A stretch of 9,834 nt of DNA, from contig JASHVH010000363.1 of assembly GCA_030039575.1 (NCBI GenBank), positions 1 to 9,834 on the forward strand. Direction: 5' to 3'. Below the pieces are notes generated by a model, which saw only the letters and a list, made by a program, of their open reading frames with translations, was not told the DNA's origin and made no database searches. Origin of the DNA: Acidimicrobiales bacterium (lineage in GTDB: Bacteria; Actinomycetota; Acidimicrobiia; Acidimicrobiales; Palsa-688). A program made the translations under genes and the position numbers. Of this stretch, positions 1 to 6,592 are shown piece by piece. The first letter of the stretch is position 1. The number at the start of each line of letters is the position of its first letter.

Positions 1-725
1 TGTAGCCCGGCCGCCCAGCCCTCGCTGCGCCGGTGGACCAGCATCACCTCCCGCTTGTCCAGCTGGACGTCGAACCGGGTCAGGAACACCTCGGCCTCTG
101 CTTCCGAGAAACACAAGTCCAGGTCCCGGAGCTCGACCAGCTCTTCGTTCGCGCGCATCCGCGCCAACCGGAGCGACGGGTCAGTGCGCGTGGCCAACAC
201 GAGCTGCTGGGAGGTGGGCCGGTAATCGAGCAAGAGCGATAGCGCTTCGTCACTCTCACCGGCGGTGAGGTGGAAGTCGTCGACAACTAACGAGCACGGG
301 CCCTCTGGCCCTTCGAGGTCGCCGGCTAGTGACGCGACCACGTCGGCGGAGACGACGCCATCCACCTGTAATAGTTGAAGAGCGTCCTCGCCGAAGTGGG
401 CCAGACCGCTACCCAGCCGCAACGCTTCGATGACGGCGGCGAAGAACCGGACCGGGTCGGAATCGGCTTCGTCGCAATTGACCCAGGCTCCCGTCCCCGG
501 GGGCCGGGTGGAGAACCAGTCGAGCAGGAGCGTGGTCTTCCCGGCTCCGGCAGTACCCACGACCAGCGTGAGACGACGGTTCTTCCCTAGGTCGAGACGT
601 TTGAGCAACCTCGGGCGGTGGACCAGGTGGGAGATGGCTTGGGGGGGTGAGAACTTGGAAGAGGGGAACCGGGGGCGGCGAACGCCGAGCCCAATGTTCG
701 CGTCGGGACGCAATACGTCTGTCAT
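1..725 (-). CDS. MalT-like LuxR-family ATP-dependent transcriptional regulator, N-terminal part (truncated by window edge)
   Basis: This is the first 241 codons of a large signal-responsive transcription activator of the MalT/STAND class, in which ATP binding controls oligomerisation and a C-terminal LuxR helix-turn-helix binds DNA. An N-terminal basic stretch with the family-typical LVHRPRLLKRLD (residues 34-45) leads into the Walker A loop GTAGAGKTT (57-65). The segment AWVNCDEADSDPVRFF (80-95), Walker B LVVDDFHL (146-153) and the sensor-like LVLATRTDPSLRLARMR (175-191) follow, and the fragment ends at the family motif EGWAAGL. The winged-helix, TPR and HTH parts lie outside the window. The ATG at 725 was chosen because the protein then begins at the usual distance before Walker A. 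No good Shine-Dalgarno sequence precedes it, and a GTG at 788 is an in-frame alternative. It runs away from the tRNA gene on the same strand. The family is secure; the regulated genes are unknown. Confidence 0.9.
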   Translation of the reverse strand, partial: MTDVLRPDANIGLGVRRPRFPSSKFSPPQAISHLVHRPRLLKRLDLGKNRRLTLVVGTAGAGKTTLLLDWFSTRPPGTGAWVNCDEADSDPVRFFAAVIEALRLGSGLAHFGEDALQLLQVDGVVSADVVASLAGDLEGPEGPCSLVVDDFHLTAGESDEALSLLLDYRPTSQQLVLATRTDPSLRLARMRANEELVELRDLDLCFSEAEAEVFLTRFDVQLDKREVMLVHRRSEGWAAGL

Positions 726-828
726 CGTCTGAAGGCGGTCGAGACTGGCAACCCGTTGGCGGCGGGGAACAGCCTCGCCCTCTGTCACCCTACTTCAGTC
801 CCCGTAACCAGGCTGGATCGGTGTAGCG

Positions 829-846
829 CCGATTACCCTTTATCGG
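829..846. repeat. Small inverted repeat CCGAT-N8-ATCGG upstream of the MalT-like regulator
   Basis: CCGAT (829-833) and ATCGG (842-846) form a 5-bp dyad around eight bases. The right arm overlaps CTTTATCGG (838-846), whose exact reverse complement CCGATAAAG occurs at 1000-1008. The dyad lies about 105-120 bp upstream of the regulator's ATG. It could be an operator half-site pair, but arms this short can arise by chance. Confidence 0.3.
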
Positions 847-1048
847 GCGGGTGGACTCAGAGCTGCGTTCAGGACAAAACGGCCCGTATCGACGGGTTCG
901 TGCCCGCATTGCTGGACAAGTAACCAAGATTACGAACGAAACGAGCACCAAGCGACCTCCCGCTGCCGCCCTCTAGCGCCTGTTGGCAACCGTTGTCGAC
1001 CGATAAAGTCCGAATTTCTTGTGGCCTAGATGCGGCCTGGAGAGGTAC

Positions 1049-1060
1049 TAGGACGTCCTA
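1049..1060. repeat. 12-bp perfect palindrome TAGGACGTCCTA downstream of tRNA-Leu
   Basis: TAGGACGTCCTA is its own reverse complement. It lies about 40 bp past the 3' end of the tRNA, in the direction of tRNA transcription. It has no loop and no T-run, so it is a poor terminator; a protein-binding site is as likely. Its function is unknown. Confidence 0.35.
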
Positions 1061-1098
1061 ACAAGCTCCTGAGCACGTACTTTGCGGCCAAAAGAGGG

Positions 1099-1181
1099 TG
1101 GGCGCGGAGGGACTTGAACCCTCACGACCTTGCGGTCAATGGATTTTGAGTCCATCGTGTCTGCCATTCCACCACGCGCCC
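1099..1181 (-). tRNA. tRNA-Leu (anticodon CAA)
   Basis: Read on the minus strand, this is a complete 83-nt class II tRNA. The acceptor arms GGGCGCG (1181-1175) and CGCGCCC (1106-1100) pair fully, with discriminator A at 1099. The anticodon stem ATGGA/TCCAT holds the loop CTCAAAA, giving anticodon CAA, which reads UUG leucine codons. A long variable arm (ACCGCAAGGT hairpin) is typical of leucine tRNAs, and the T arm is GAGGG-TTCAAGT-CCCTC. The 3' CCA is not encoded (CCC follows), as is common in actinobacteria. No overlapping att-like repeat of the 3' half is visible nearby. Confidence 0.96.
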
Positions 1182-1442
1182 TTGTGCCCTTGACCTGCCC
1201 GTTTGTGGCTGTGCCACCGGTGTTGTCCATGCGTCGCCCACTCTTGAACTACAAACACCGTTCCGAACGGCATCCGACTGGCGAGCAGCAGGAGGGGCCA
1301 ACTTGAAGGGCACGATGAAAGAGCGTACCCCAGGCGTTTGTGTGGCTCGGGGCATAAATCTCGACCATGCCCATCGCAGCGGGCTGACCCCGGGCAGCGC
1401 CGCCCGGACCGTTCGGCAACGCCACGCGATCATGAGCATGCC

Positions 1443-2022
1443 TCACCGTTCGGTCACCGGCAGAACCTCTTCCAGTACCGCCAATTCCTTGGCATACAGG
1501 CTCTGGTTGCGGTACTGGTTCGACCAGGCGTGCATGAGTTGCATCTACAGGTCGACGGCCGCTCGGTCTGCGTCTATCGGGTCGTCGGGCAGCAATTTCT
1601 TGGCCGCCTCGAAGTGCGCCTCAGCAGCGTCATAGTGACGGCCTTCTGTGCAGTTGTAGACCAGCCGATGGCGCAGCCGGGCAAGCGTGAGCGTCTCGGA
1701 TGGGTCAACAAGTGCTAGCGCGGTAGAGCGCGTTCCGTTCATCTGTGCGGCGCCCAATGCGACCGGTGGGACCGGCCCGGGCCAAGTGCCCGATGATGTC
1801 TCTCAAGGCGGCAAATGTCGTCCTCTGCAGGTCTGCGGGCCCCATCGGGGCCAGATCGGCCCCGGCGGCCAAGTCCGTCATGCGCGCCAAGACGGGCCAG
1901 CGTTCGCGGCTACCCGTGACAGCCACCAGTGCCCGTTCCAGGGCCGGCGCCACAATGGCCTCGGGTTGGTCGGGGGCCACGCCCGCACAGCCGTTCTCGA
2001 CAACGACGTAAACGAGTTCACC
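1443..2022 (-). pseudogene. Remnant of an AAA-ATPase/TPR regulator or cyclase-associated ATPase
   Basis: Two minus-strand segments in different frames look like pieces of one large actinobacterial signalling ATPase. The upstream piece (about 2022-1760) contains FAALRDIIGHLARAGPT, matching the stretch that normally comes just before Walker B in LuxR/cyclase-type ATPases, but no Walker B follows. The downstream piece (1757-1443) resembles the TPR-like region of the same class (LARLRHRLVYN, YDAAEAHFEAAKKLLPDDP, ELAVLEEVLPVTER). It is interrupted by a TAG at 1545-1547, immediately followed in frame by ATGCAACTCATG. The best reading is a decayed gene with an internal deletion, a frame change near 1760 and a nonsense codon, probably a former CAG. 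Family assignment rests on remembered motif similarity only. No function is expected. Confidence 0.5.
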
Positions 2023-2051
2023 CGAACCTCTCAGCCGACCTTTTCCATTAC

Positions 2052-2162
2052 ATGGCGGGCGGGGCGGCCAAGATCGAGGGCAACGCCATCGATATTTCCC
2101 TGCCTTACACCGCTGCCCAACTCTTCGCCTACTTGAAAGGGCGCCCGAGCACCCCCCACTAG
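2052..2162 (+). pseudogene. Possible C-terminal gene fragment, unidentified
   Basis: A short plus-strand frame ending at TAG 2160-2162 has strongly G/C-biased third positions and a protein-like composition (EGNAIDISLPYTAAQLFAYL). The frame upstream of it turns into the shadow of the minus-strand remnant, and no Shine-Dalgarno site precedes the ATG. It may be the tail of a lost gene, consistent with the scrambled surroundings. I do not recognise the family. The opposite strand is also open here, so the call is weak. Confidence 0.25.
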
Positions 2163-2275
2163 GTCTTTACTCCCCAGTCTGCCTGCGTTCGAGACTACGA
2201 GTGATCTCCGTCACGGGTGCGCCTTGGATGGTGGGCGTCGCACCACTCGGGCGCAGGCCGGCCACCATAGAACGC

Positions 2276-2464
2276 TCAGGTACCCTTCTCGGCTTCGGGG
2301 GGTGCGCGGCGCGACAACTCTCGAAGTTCTTCAAGAGCGGCCCGGTCTTTCTCGCGGTTGACCCATTCCTTGGAGCTCATCACGCGGCAAGACCGCCGAC
2401 GATCATGTACTCCACACCATGTCGGTCGAGTACCTCGACCAGACGGCCCAGGTCGGGGTGTGGG
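2276..2464 (-). pseudogene. Nucleotidyltransferase-like gene with its middle deleted
   Basis: The N-terminal piece reads DLGRLVEVLDRHGVEYMIVG followed by GLAA. This is the typical opening of minimal nucleotidyltransferase-fold proteins (MNT/AbiEii-like), just before the catalytic GS...D-x-D strand. The frame then stops (TGA, 2382-2380). In another frame, overlapping by one base, the last 34 codons begin MSSKEWVNREKDRAALEELR, which is the usual C-terminus of the same family (SKE..REKD...LPEL). About 100 residues, including all catalytic aspartates, are therefore missing, and the ends are joined out of frame. No credible start codon lies in the N-terminal frame after the upstream ORF's stop at 2468. 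The gene directly follows a small ORF, as such transferases often do. Catalytic function is almost certainly lost. Confidence 0.55.
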
Positions 2465-2467
2465 CCC

Positions 2468-2665
2468 TTAGGCGAGTTCGTCAAGGGCGCTGCGCCCGAC
2501 GGCCCGGTCGGCCTCGATCTCGGCCAGCCACTCCAGTACCTTCGCCTTGGAGTGCAAGCGGCGCCCGTCAAAGAGAACAGTGACGTCGTCAGGCGTTGGC
2601 GGCGGCGCGCTTCGGTAGCTTTCGGCCAGCTCCTCGATAGTCACGGTCGTGGGGTTTGGGCTCAC
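2468..2665 (-). CDS. Small protein paired with a nucleotidyltransferase gene (possible antitoxin-like or accessory partner)
   Basis: This 65-residue acidic protein contains TIEELAESYRSAPPPTPDDV and then TVLFDGRRLHSKAKVLEWLA. The style (a short helix, a D-V-T-hydrophobic strand, DGRRL, then a helix) is that of small actinobacterial proteins encoded just upstream of MNT-fold nucleotidyltransferases. Its stop lies only a few bases before the first recognisable residues of the nucleotidyltransferase remnant, which suggests a former two-gene unit. The start is uncertain: GTG 2665 was preferred because it leaves a short leader before the conserved part, while GTG 2698 is an in-frame alternative and neither has a strong ribosome binding site. 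The reading frame is intact although its partner is broken. Membership in a toxin-antitoxin system is inference from context, not shown. Confidence 0.5.
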   Translation of the reverse strand: MSPNPTTVTIEELAESYRSAPPPTPDDVTVLFDGRRLHSKAKVLEWLAEIEADRAVGRSALDELA

Positions 2666-2899
2666 AACCGCCAGCGTACCAGCGCCATCAGTTCGCACAG
2701 GTAGGCGACGCCCAACGAGGTTGTTTGGGGGAGCGGCCGAAGGCAGTTCGGCTTTCGGCTCAGGTAACCATGTCTGCTCGAGCCCGGCCGACCGAAGGCC
2801 CGCTGTAGGAACGGTCAGTCTGAGCCCACGCCCCTGTACTTTGGGTGGCGGGCACGCCCGGTGCGGTTTTATCCGCGGGGCCGAGGCAGACGCGTAGTT

Positions 2900-3049
2900 T
2901 TATTCGGAATGCAGGTAAAACTCCCGCGTTGCTACCGTCGTGTCAAAGGTTTTTGGCTCCAGGACAACAGGATCCGCTGGTTCCAGGCCGGCGGTGAAGT
3001 TGTCCTCGCCTCGGCCGGCCCAATGGAGAAACTGACCCCCCCTTGTCAT
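2900..3049 (-). CDS. 49-residue ORF translationally coupled to the 12-TM membrane protein gene
   Basis: The ATG (3049-3047) overlaps the TGA of the upstream membrane protein gene in the sequence ATGA, so ribosomes finishing that gene could restart here. The product begins MTRGGQFLHWAGRGEDNF and ends EFYLHSE; it has no membrane segment and no domain I recognise. A run of seven G on the coding strand follows the fourth codon, a place where frames slip easily, so this could be the in-frame tail of a decayed longer gene. Support for its reality is the exact 4-bp overlap, which repeats the arrangement between the two genes before it, and the absence of any other gene downstream. Its function is unknown. 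Confidence 0.4.
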   Translation of the reverse strand: MTRGGQFLHWAGRGEDNFTAGLEPADPVVLEPKTFDTTVATREFYLHSE

Positions 3050-4653
3050 ACAGAGCCGCCAACCTCCGTGATCGGCCGCCGTCCGTGGCTGACCGGGTCG
3101 AGGACGACCTGCCGCGCCGCCAGCGCCATAGCCACTAACGCCACGGACGCAGCAACCACAAAGGCGAGTTCGGCATGAGGGGCCGGCCACGACCCTCGGC
3201 CGGTTAGCGCGGCCAAGAGCCCCAACGTCCCAAAAACGGCCAGGCCGGCCAGCCAGGCCCGCAGGACCAGGTCGACCCGACCGTAGGAAGTGACGACCAG
3301 GGCCAGGAAGAAAGCGACCGAGAGGCAGGTGCCGGCCACCAGCAGTGGACCGGGCACGGGTACCTGGCGGGCGGAGGCCAACGCCCGTACGGCGACGGTC
3401 AGCAAGAGCAGCGCCGCGATGTACGAGAGGGTGGCGCGCGCTAACTTCCTTTCCACCACGCTGGCCAAGCCGGCCAGGCTGTACACGGTGCTCAGGCCGC
3501 GCCGGGCACCGGCTCGCAACGAACGGGCCTGCCATTCCATGACCCCGAGCGACAGCATCATCGGGTAGGCGGCGACACCCGGCCAGTGGCGCAACCAGTT
3601 GCCGCCCGGTTGGAGCACCACCAGGAGGGCGAGGAAGAGGCCGCAGCAGCAACCATTAGCAAAAAAACGGGCGGTGGCCGCAACCTCCGGCCTGGAAAAA
3701 GCCCGCAGCCGCCACCTGACCGCCAGGACGTGCCGAAGGGCGGCGAGAACGGTGCCGCCGACGCTTCCAGCCAACACCGCAATGACAACTGCCGACGGCA
3801 ATGCGAACGGCTCGCCGGTAGCCAAGATCAACCACGCTAAGGCGCCGGGGACAAACAGCAGAGCGATCAAGCGTTCCTGGGCGTGTAACACCAGCGCCGC
3901 CGCTGCGGTGGCAAAGGCACACGCGGCGGCGGCGAGGGCAATGCCCGAGTAGGTCGTCCCGAGGACGGCCTGGCCGAACACACCGAGGCAGACGCAAGCG
4001 AGCACGGCCCCGAGCAAACCCCACATCGTCGCCGCACCAGCGGTCCCCGCCACCGCCTGCCTCGAAGACCCGCGGTACGCCACGAACTGGCTGCACGCCC
4101 ACCCGCAGACAAGAGGGAGGGGCGCTGCCCACCAGGACAACTCGGAGTGAAAGGCGATGACAGCGGCCGCGAATATCAGTGTCGGCATGGCGAACAGCAG
4201 CCCACGACGGAGGTCGGGTACCACGCTGTGACGGTTGACGCGAAACTCGGTAGCGGGTGCGCCACCGAACTCGACCGACGAGTACAGCTGGTCCGCCAGG
4301 CTGAACGTGTCCCCGCCACCGAACCGCTCGTGTACGACGGCGTCGCTCAGCCCACTGGTCTCCAACGAGGCGGCTATCTCCAGGGGATCGACGGCGGCCG
4401 CCACCACTTCGATCAACGAAGCCGGAAGTTCGCGGACCACGCTTTCGAGGGAAACCGCGGGTGCCCGGCGGCCGCCACCTGACGTTGCCGGCCCCGGGGC
4501 CGCACCGGCAAAATGGCGGCCGTACCTCACCCGCCACGGGGAAACTTCCTCGACCGCCGGTGCGTCCAGGAAATGGTGCCCCCGTCTGACGCTCGGCCAC
4601 GGAGGCGCTTCCAGCCCGGCGGGCACACCCGAAAGATGCCGGGCGTGCCTCAC
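3046..4653 (-). CDS. Polytopic membrane protein (~12 TM), flippase-like partner of the adjacent PelF-like glycosyltransferase
   Basis: This 535-residue integral membrane protein has about 150 residues without membrane segments, then about twelve hydrophobic helices at roughly 152-168, 172-192, 203-226, 232-256, 262-278, 285-306, 328-347, 357-375, 407-425, 433-455, 462-483 and 493-513. The soluble part includes DPLEIAASLETSGLSDAVVHERFG (given here as two pieces, DPLEIAASLE at 89-98 and TSGLSDAVVHERFG at 99-112), a motif I associate with actinobacterial membrane proteins of unknown function. The GTG start at 4653 overlaps the glycosyltransferase stop as GTGA, implying translational coupling; the frame stays open upstream but only as a shadow of that gene. 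The helix number and the coupling resemble PelG, the 12-TM partner of PelF in Pel polysaccharide export, yet I see no clear PelG sequence signature. Polymer or lipid-linked sugar transport is therefore an inference. Possible alternatives are a polymerase or a sensor. Confidence 0.75.
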   Translation of the reverse strand: MRHARHLSGVPAGLEAPPWPSVRRGHHFLDAPAVEEVSPWRVRYGRHFAGAAPGPATSGGGRRAPAVSLESVVRELPASLIEVVAAAVDPLEIAASLETSGLSDAVVHERFGGGDTFSLADQLYSSVEFGGAPATEFRVNRHSVVPDLRRGLLFAMPTLIFAAAVIAFHSELSWWAAPLPLVCGWACSQFVAYRGSSRQAVAGTAGAATMWGLLGAVLACVCLGVFGQAVLGTTYSGIALAAAACAFATAAAALVLHAQERLIALLFVPGALAWLILATGEPFALPSAVVIAVLAGSVGGTVLAALRHVLAVRWRLRAFSRPEVAATARFFANGCCCGLFLALLVVLQPGGNWLRHWPGVAAYPMMLSLGVMEWQARSLRAGARRGLSTVYSLAGLASVVERKLARATLSYIAALLLLTVAVRALASARQVPVPGPLLVAGTCLSVAFFLALVVTSYGRVDLVLRAWLAGLAVFGTLGLLAALTGRGSWPAPHAELAFVVAASVALVAMALAARQVVLDPVSHGRRPITEVGGSV

Positions 4654-6170
4654 GCCAGTACCCCCTCCTCGGACAGGTCGGTGACCGAGGCTTTGTCCGC
4701 GGCAAAAGCGGGCCAGCGGGTCAGGCCGTCCGGCTCGGGCAACTGGAGAACGTTCGCCGGGCTGTCCCTTAGTTCCTCGTACAGAGCCCGGTAGGCGCCA
4801 AAACAACGGTCAGCGGTGAAATGCTGGAGCACTCGGGCCCGGGCGGCCACCCCGAGCGCTCGCCGTTCGTCGTCCTGAGCCAAAAGGCGCAAACAGGCCG
4901 TGGCCACGGCCGCACTGTCCTTCGGCGGGACGAGGACGCCGGCCTCCCCAACGGCCTCGGCCACCCCGCCCACGTCTGTGGCCACCACCGGCAGGCCAGA
5001 CGCCATGGCTTCGATGACGTCGTACGGGAAACCCTCGGAAATACTCGTGAGCACGAAGACGTGGCCCGCCTGGAATGCCTTGGCCCGAGGCGTTATGGGG
5101 CCCTCGAAGGTAACGGCTCCGTTGTTCAGGCCGAGCCAACGAGCTAGCCGGGCGCACTTGCGGAAATAGTCGTCGTTCCCGTCCGGCGTTGGCCCGAACA
5201 GACGAAGGCGGCAGTGCGGCACCCTCATCCTGACGTGGGCGAAAGCGCGCAACAGCGTTTCCAAGTCTTTCATGGGGCGAACCGGGCCGGCCCAAACCAA
5301 CGTGGGCACGGGCGGCTCCGTAGGGGCGACGGGGAACGCACCCGGGTCGATGCCATGGTGAACCGGGCGGATGCGGTCCGGCGGCGTGCCGATGGCCACT
5401 TCCCATTGGCGGTTGTAGGTGCACACCGGGGCCACGAGGTCGGCGTGCTCGTACGCCACTTGGGTGAGCAACTTGAGGAACCGCAGCACGATGGCGCGGG
5501 CTGGCTGGCCGAGGCTCCCGGGCTTATAGGAGAGGTAGCGGTCGCGTAAGTCAATGCCGTGTTCGGAGAGCAAGAACGGAGTCCCCCACGTCCATTTCGC
5601 CACTAATGCCGGCAGCGTGGCGAGGCCGTTCGAGGTGGCGTGGCACAGGTCCGTGCGAGGAGGGGCGACGGAAAGGGGGCGCAGGAAGTGCTCGAGCAGG
5701 ACGAGCACGTCGACGGCGTCGGCCACGCTCGGGTGACCCTGTACCGCAGCCCGGTCTTTACTGCCTACCGGGGTGAACCCCAGTAACATTTCCACCGCCT
5801 CTTCGGTGTACATAGCGGACGAGAGTTGGCCCGCCAGGGCGTACCGGGACAGCATCTGCAGGGACTCGACGAAGGCGCTCCCGTTGTTCTCGACGACGAG
5901 GCTCCTGAAGAAGTCCTCCTGAAAAGGCCGGAACCTCTTGCTTAGCACCGGGCCGGACTTGCGCCGGGGACCTTGAGCCCAGAGAGGGATAGCCTCGACC
6001 CGGGCCACGTTGCCGGGGGGCGTGAACATTTTCTTCTCTGCACCCGTGCCACTTATGGCGAGGACGTGGAAGCGGTGCTCCGTGATCCCACGGAGCAGTT
6101 GGTCGCTCCAGACGGCTACCTCGCCAAGGTGGTTGGGGTAGGAGTCTTCGGTTATGAGAGTGATTTCCAT
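4650..6170 (-). CDS. PelF-like GT4 glycosyltransferase (DUF3492 N-terminal domain)
   Basis: This 506-residue soluble GT-B enzyme is predicted to transfer a sugar from a nucleotide-sugar donor during exopolysaccharide synthesis. The N-terminus MEITLITEDSYPNHLGEVAV with W21 and D23 is the hallmark opening of PelF/DUF3492 proteins (TEGTYPY..GGVS.W..Q). Other marks are LCHATSNGL (175-183), FLLSEHGIDLRDRYL (199-213), HHGID (271-275), GPVRPMKD (295-302, with K301) and the GT4 E-x7-E pair E379/E387 in SISEGFPYDVIEAMASGLP. A tail of about 35 residues beyond the usual end is low in motifs. The ATG at 6170 was chosen because it starts exactly at the conserved first strand; a TTG at 6191 is possible, and neither has a strong Shine-Dalgarno site. 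It is coupled to the downstream membrane protein by a GTGA overlap. PelF uses UDP-activated amino sugars; the donor here is unknown. Confidence 0.88.
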   Translation of the reverse strand: MEITLITEDSYPNHLGEVAVWSDQLLRGITEHRFHVLAISGTGAEKKMFTPPGNVARVEAIPLWAQGPRRKSGPVLSKRFRPFQEDFFRSLVVENNGSAFVESLQMLSRYALAGQLSSAMYTEEAVEMLLGFTPVGSKDRAAVQGHPSVADAVDVLVLLEHFLRPLSVAPPRTDLCHATSNGLATLPALVAKWTWGTPFLLSEHGIDLRDRYLSYKPGSLGQPARAIVLRFLKLLTQVAYEHADLVAPVCTYNRQWEVAIGTPPDRIRPVHHGIDPGAFPVAPTEPPVPTLVWAGPVRPMKDLETLLRAFAHVRMRVPHCRLRLFGPTPDGNDDYFRKCARLARWLGLNNGAVTFEGPITPRAKAFQAGHVFVLTSISEGFPYDVIEAMASGLPVVATDVGGVAEAVGEAGVLVPPKDSAAVATACLRLLAQDDERRALGVAARARVLQHFTADRCFGAYRALYEELRDSPANVLQLPEPDGLTRWPAFAADKASVTDLSEEGVLA

Positions 6171-6240
6171 CGTCTCGCGGTGCCCTAGCAAAAACGTGGT
6201 GGTTCGCTTGTGGCCCGGGCCGCAGAGCCCAAGAACATCG

Positions 6241-6541
6241 TCAAAGTGGCGGGTTGACGTCAGCAGCCGCGCCTGCAGGTGGCGAGGTCATGACATGCCC
6301 ACCTCGACGGCGGAGCAGGTTTATGGCTTCGACAAGGCCGAGCCAACCGGAAAAGGCGATGGCCTCTACGTCCTTGTCGGCTACGGCAGACCCGGAAAGG
6401 CCTTCGCCCGGTTCTATTGTCAGGTGCACGGTCAGCCTGGCACCACCCATCGGATGCTCCGCTCTCGGCTCGCGGTCGAATACGGACAGCGGTGTACGGC
6501 GAGTCGGCGTAGAGCGTCGCACCCCGTCGCGACGCCAGCAT
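6241..6541 (-). pseudogene. Small gene with disrupted frame, first gene of the glycosyltransferase block
   Basis: A perfect AAGGAGG lies 7 nt before ATG 6541. The first ~30 codons (MLASRRGATLYADSPYTAVR, then IRPRAES) have coding-like G/C third positions. That frame then loses protein character, while the neighbouring frame becomes coding-like: ARLTVHLTIEPGEGLSG, then AFSGWLGLVEAINLLRRR, ending at TGA 6243-6241. Removing one G from the GGG near 6450 would join both parts into about 99 residues (…ESGASDGGARLTVHL…). The C-terminal W-x-L-hydrophobic-x-A-I pattern resembles small actinobacterial proteins of unknown function. Alternatives are a sequencing error, a genuine pseudogene, or a shorter gene starting at ATG 6450, which has a GGAG nearby. 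It ends 70 bp before the PelF-like gene on the same strand. Confidence 0.5.
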
Positions 6542-6548
6542 CGGGAGG

Positions 6549-6555
6549 CCTCCTT
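6549..6555 (-). promoter_or_regulatory. Strong Shine-Dalgarno site (AAGGAGG) for ATG 6541
   Basis: On the minus strand AAGGAGG stands 7 nt before ATG 6541, an ideal match and spacing. It is the only strong ribosome binding site seen before a gene start inside this window. It fixes the start of the small frame-disrupted gene and argues that the gene is, or recently was, translated. Confidence 0.75.
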
Positions 6556-6592
6556 AATCGTGAACGACGGGTTCCCCATAGTTAGCCGTTCA

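Larger units (their letters stand above)
726..1098. other. Intergenic region without a recognisable gene
   Basis: I see no convincing coding frame in these 373 bases between the LuxR regulator start and the tRNA 3' end. The GC content is lower than in the flanking genes and all frames are broken. The stretch holds the upstream region of the regulator and the downstream region of tRNA-Leu, plus the dyads listed separately. No clear -10/-35 pair and no stem followed by a T-run is visible for either gene. Confidence 0.6.

Noticed and set aside
1030..1098. Intrinsic terminator after tRNA-Leu
   Set aside because: The palindrome at 1049-1060 has no loop and no following T-run on the transcribed strand.
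1048..1439. Minus-strand frames running through the tRNA gene
   Set aside because: They read through a structurally complete tRNA-Leu and are not credible coding sequence.
1303..1718. Plus-strand frames of 110 and 126 codons after the tRNA
   Set aside because: They lie opposite the minus-strand TPR-like remnant, lack ribosome binding sites and have low-complexity S/A/R composition.
730..2200. tRNA-Leu as integration site of a mobile element
   Set aside because: No integrase, no direct repeat of the tRNA 3' half, and the degraded genes lie on the 5' side of the tRNA, the less usual side for integration.
2900..3652. Long 250-codon minus-strand frame overlapping the end of the membrane protein gene
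   Set aside because: Most of it is an out-of-frame shadow of the 535-aa membrane protein (R/P/G-rich, no domain sense). Only its last 49 codons, starting at the ATGA overlap, were kept.
3656..4705. 349-codon minus-strand frame within the membrane protein gene
   Set aside because: Composition is R/G/P-rich, typical of a shadow of GC-rich coding DNA; the membrane-protein frame with 12 helices is clearly the real one.
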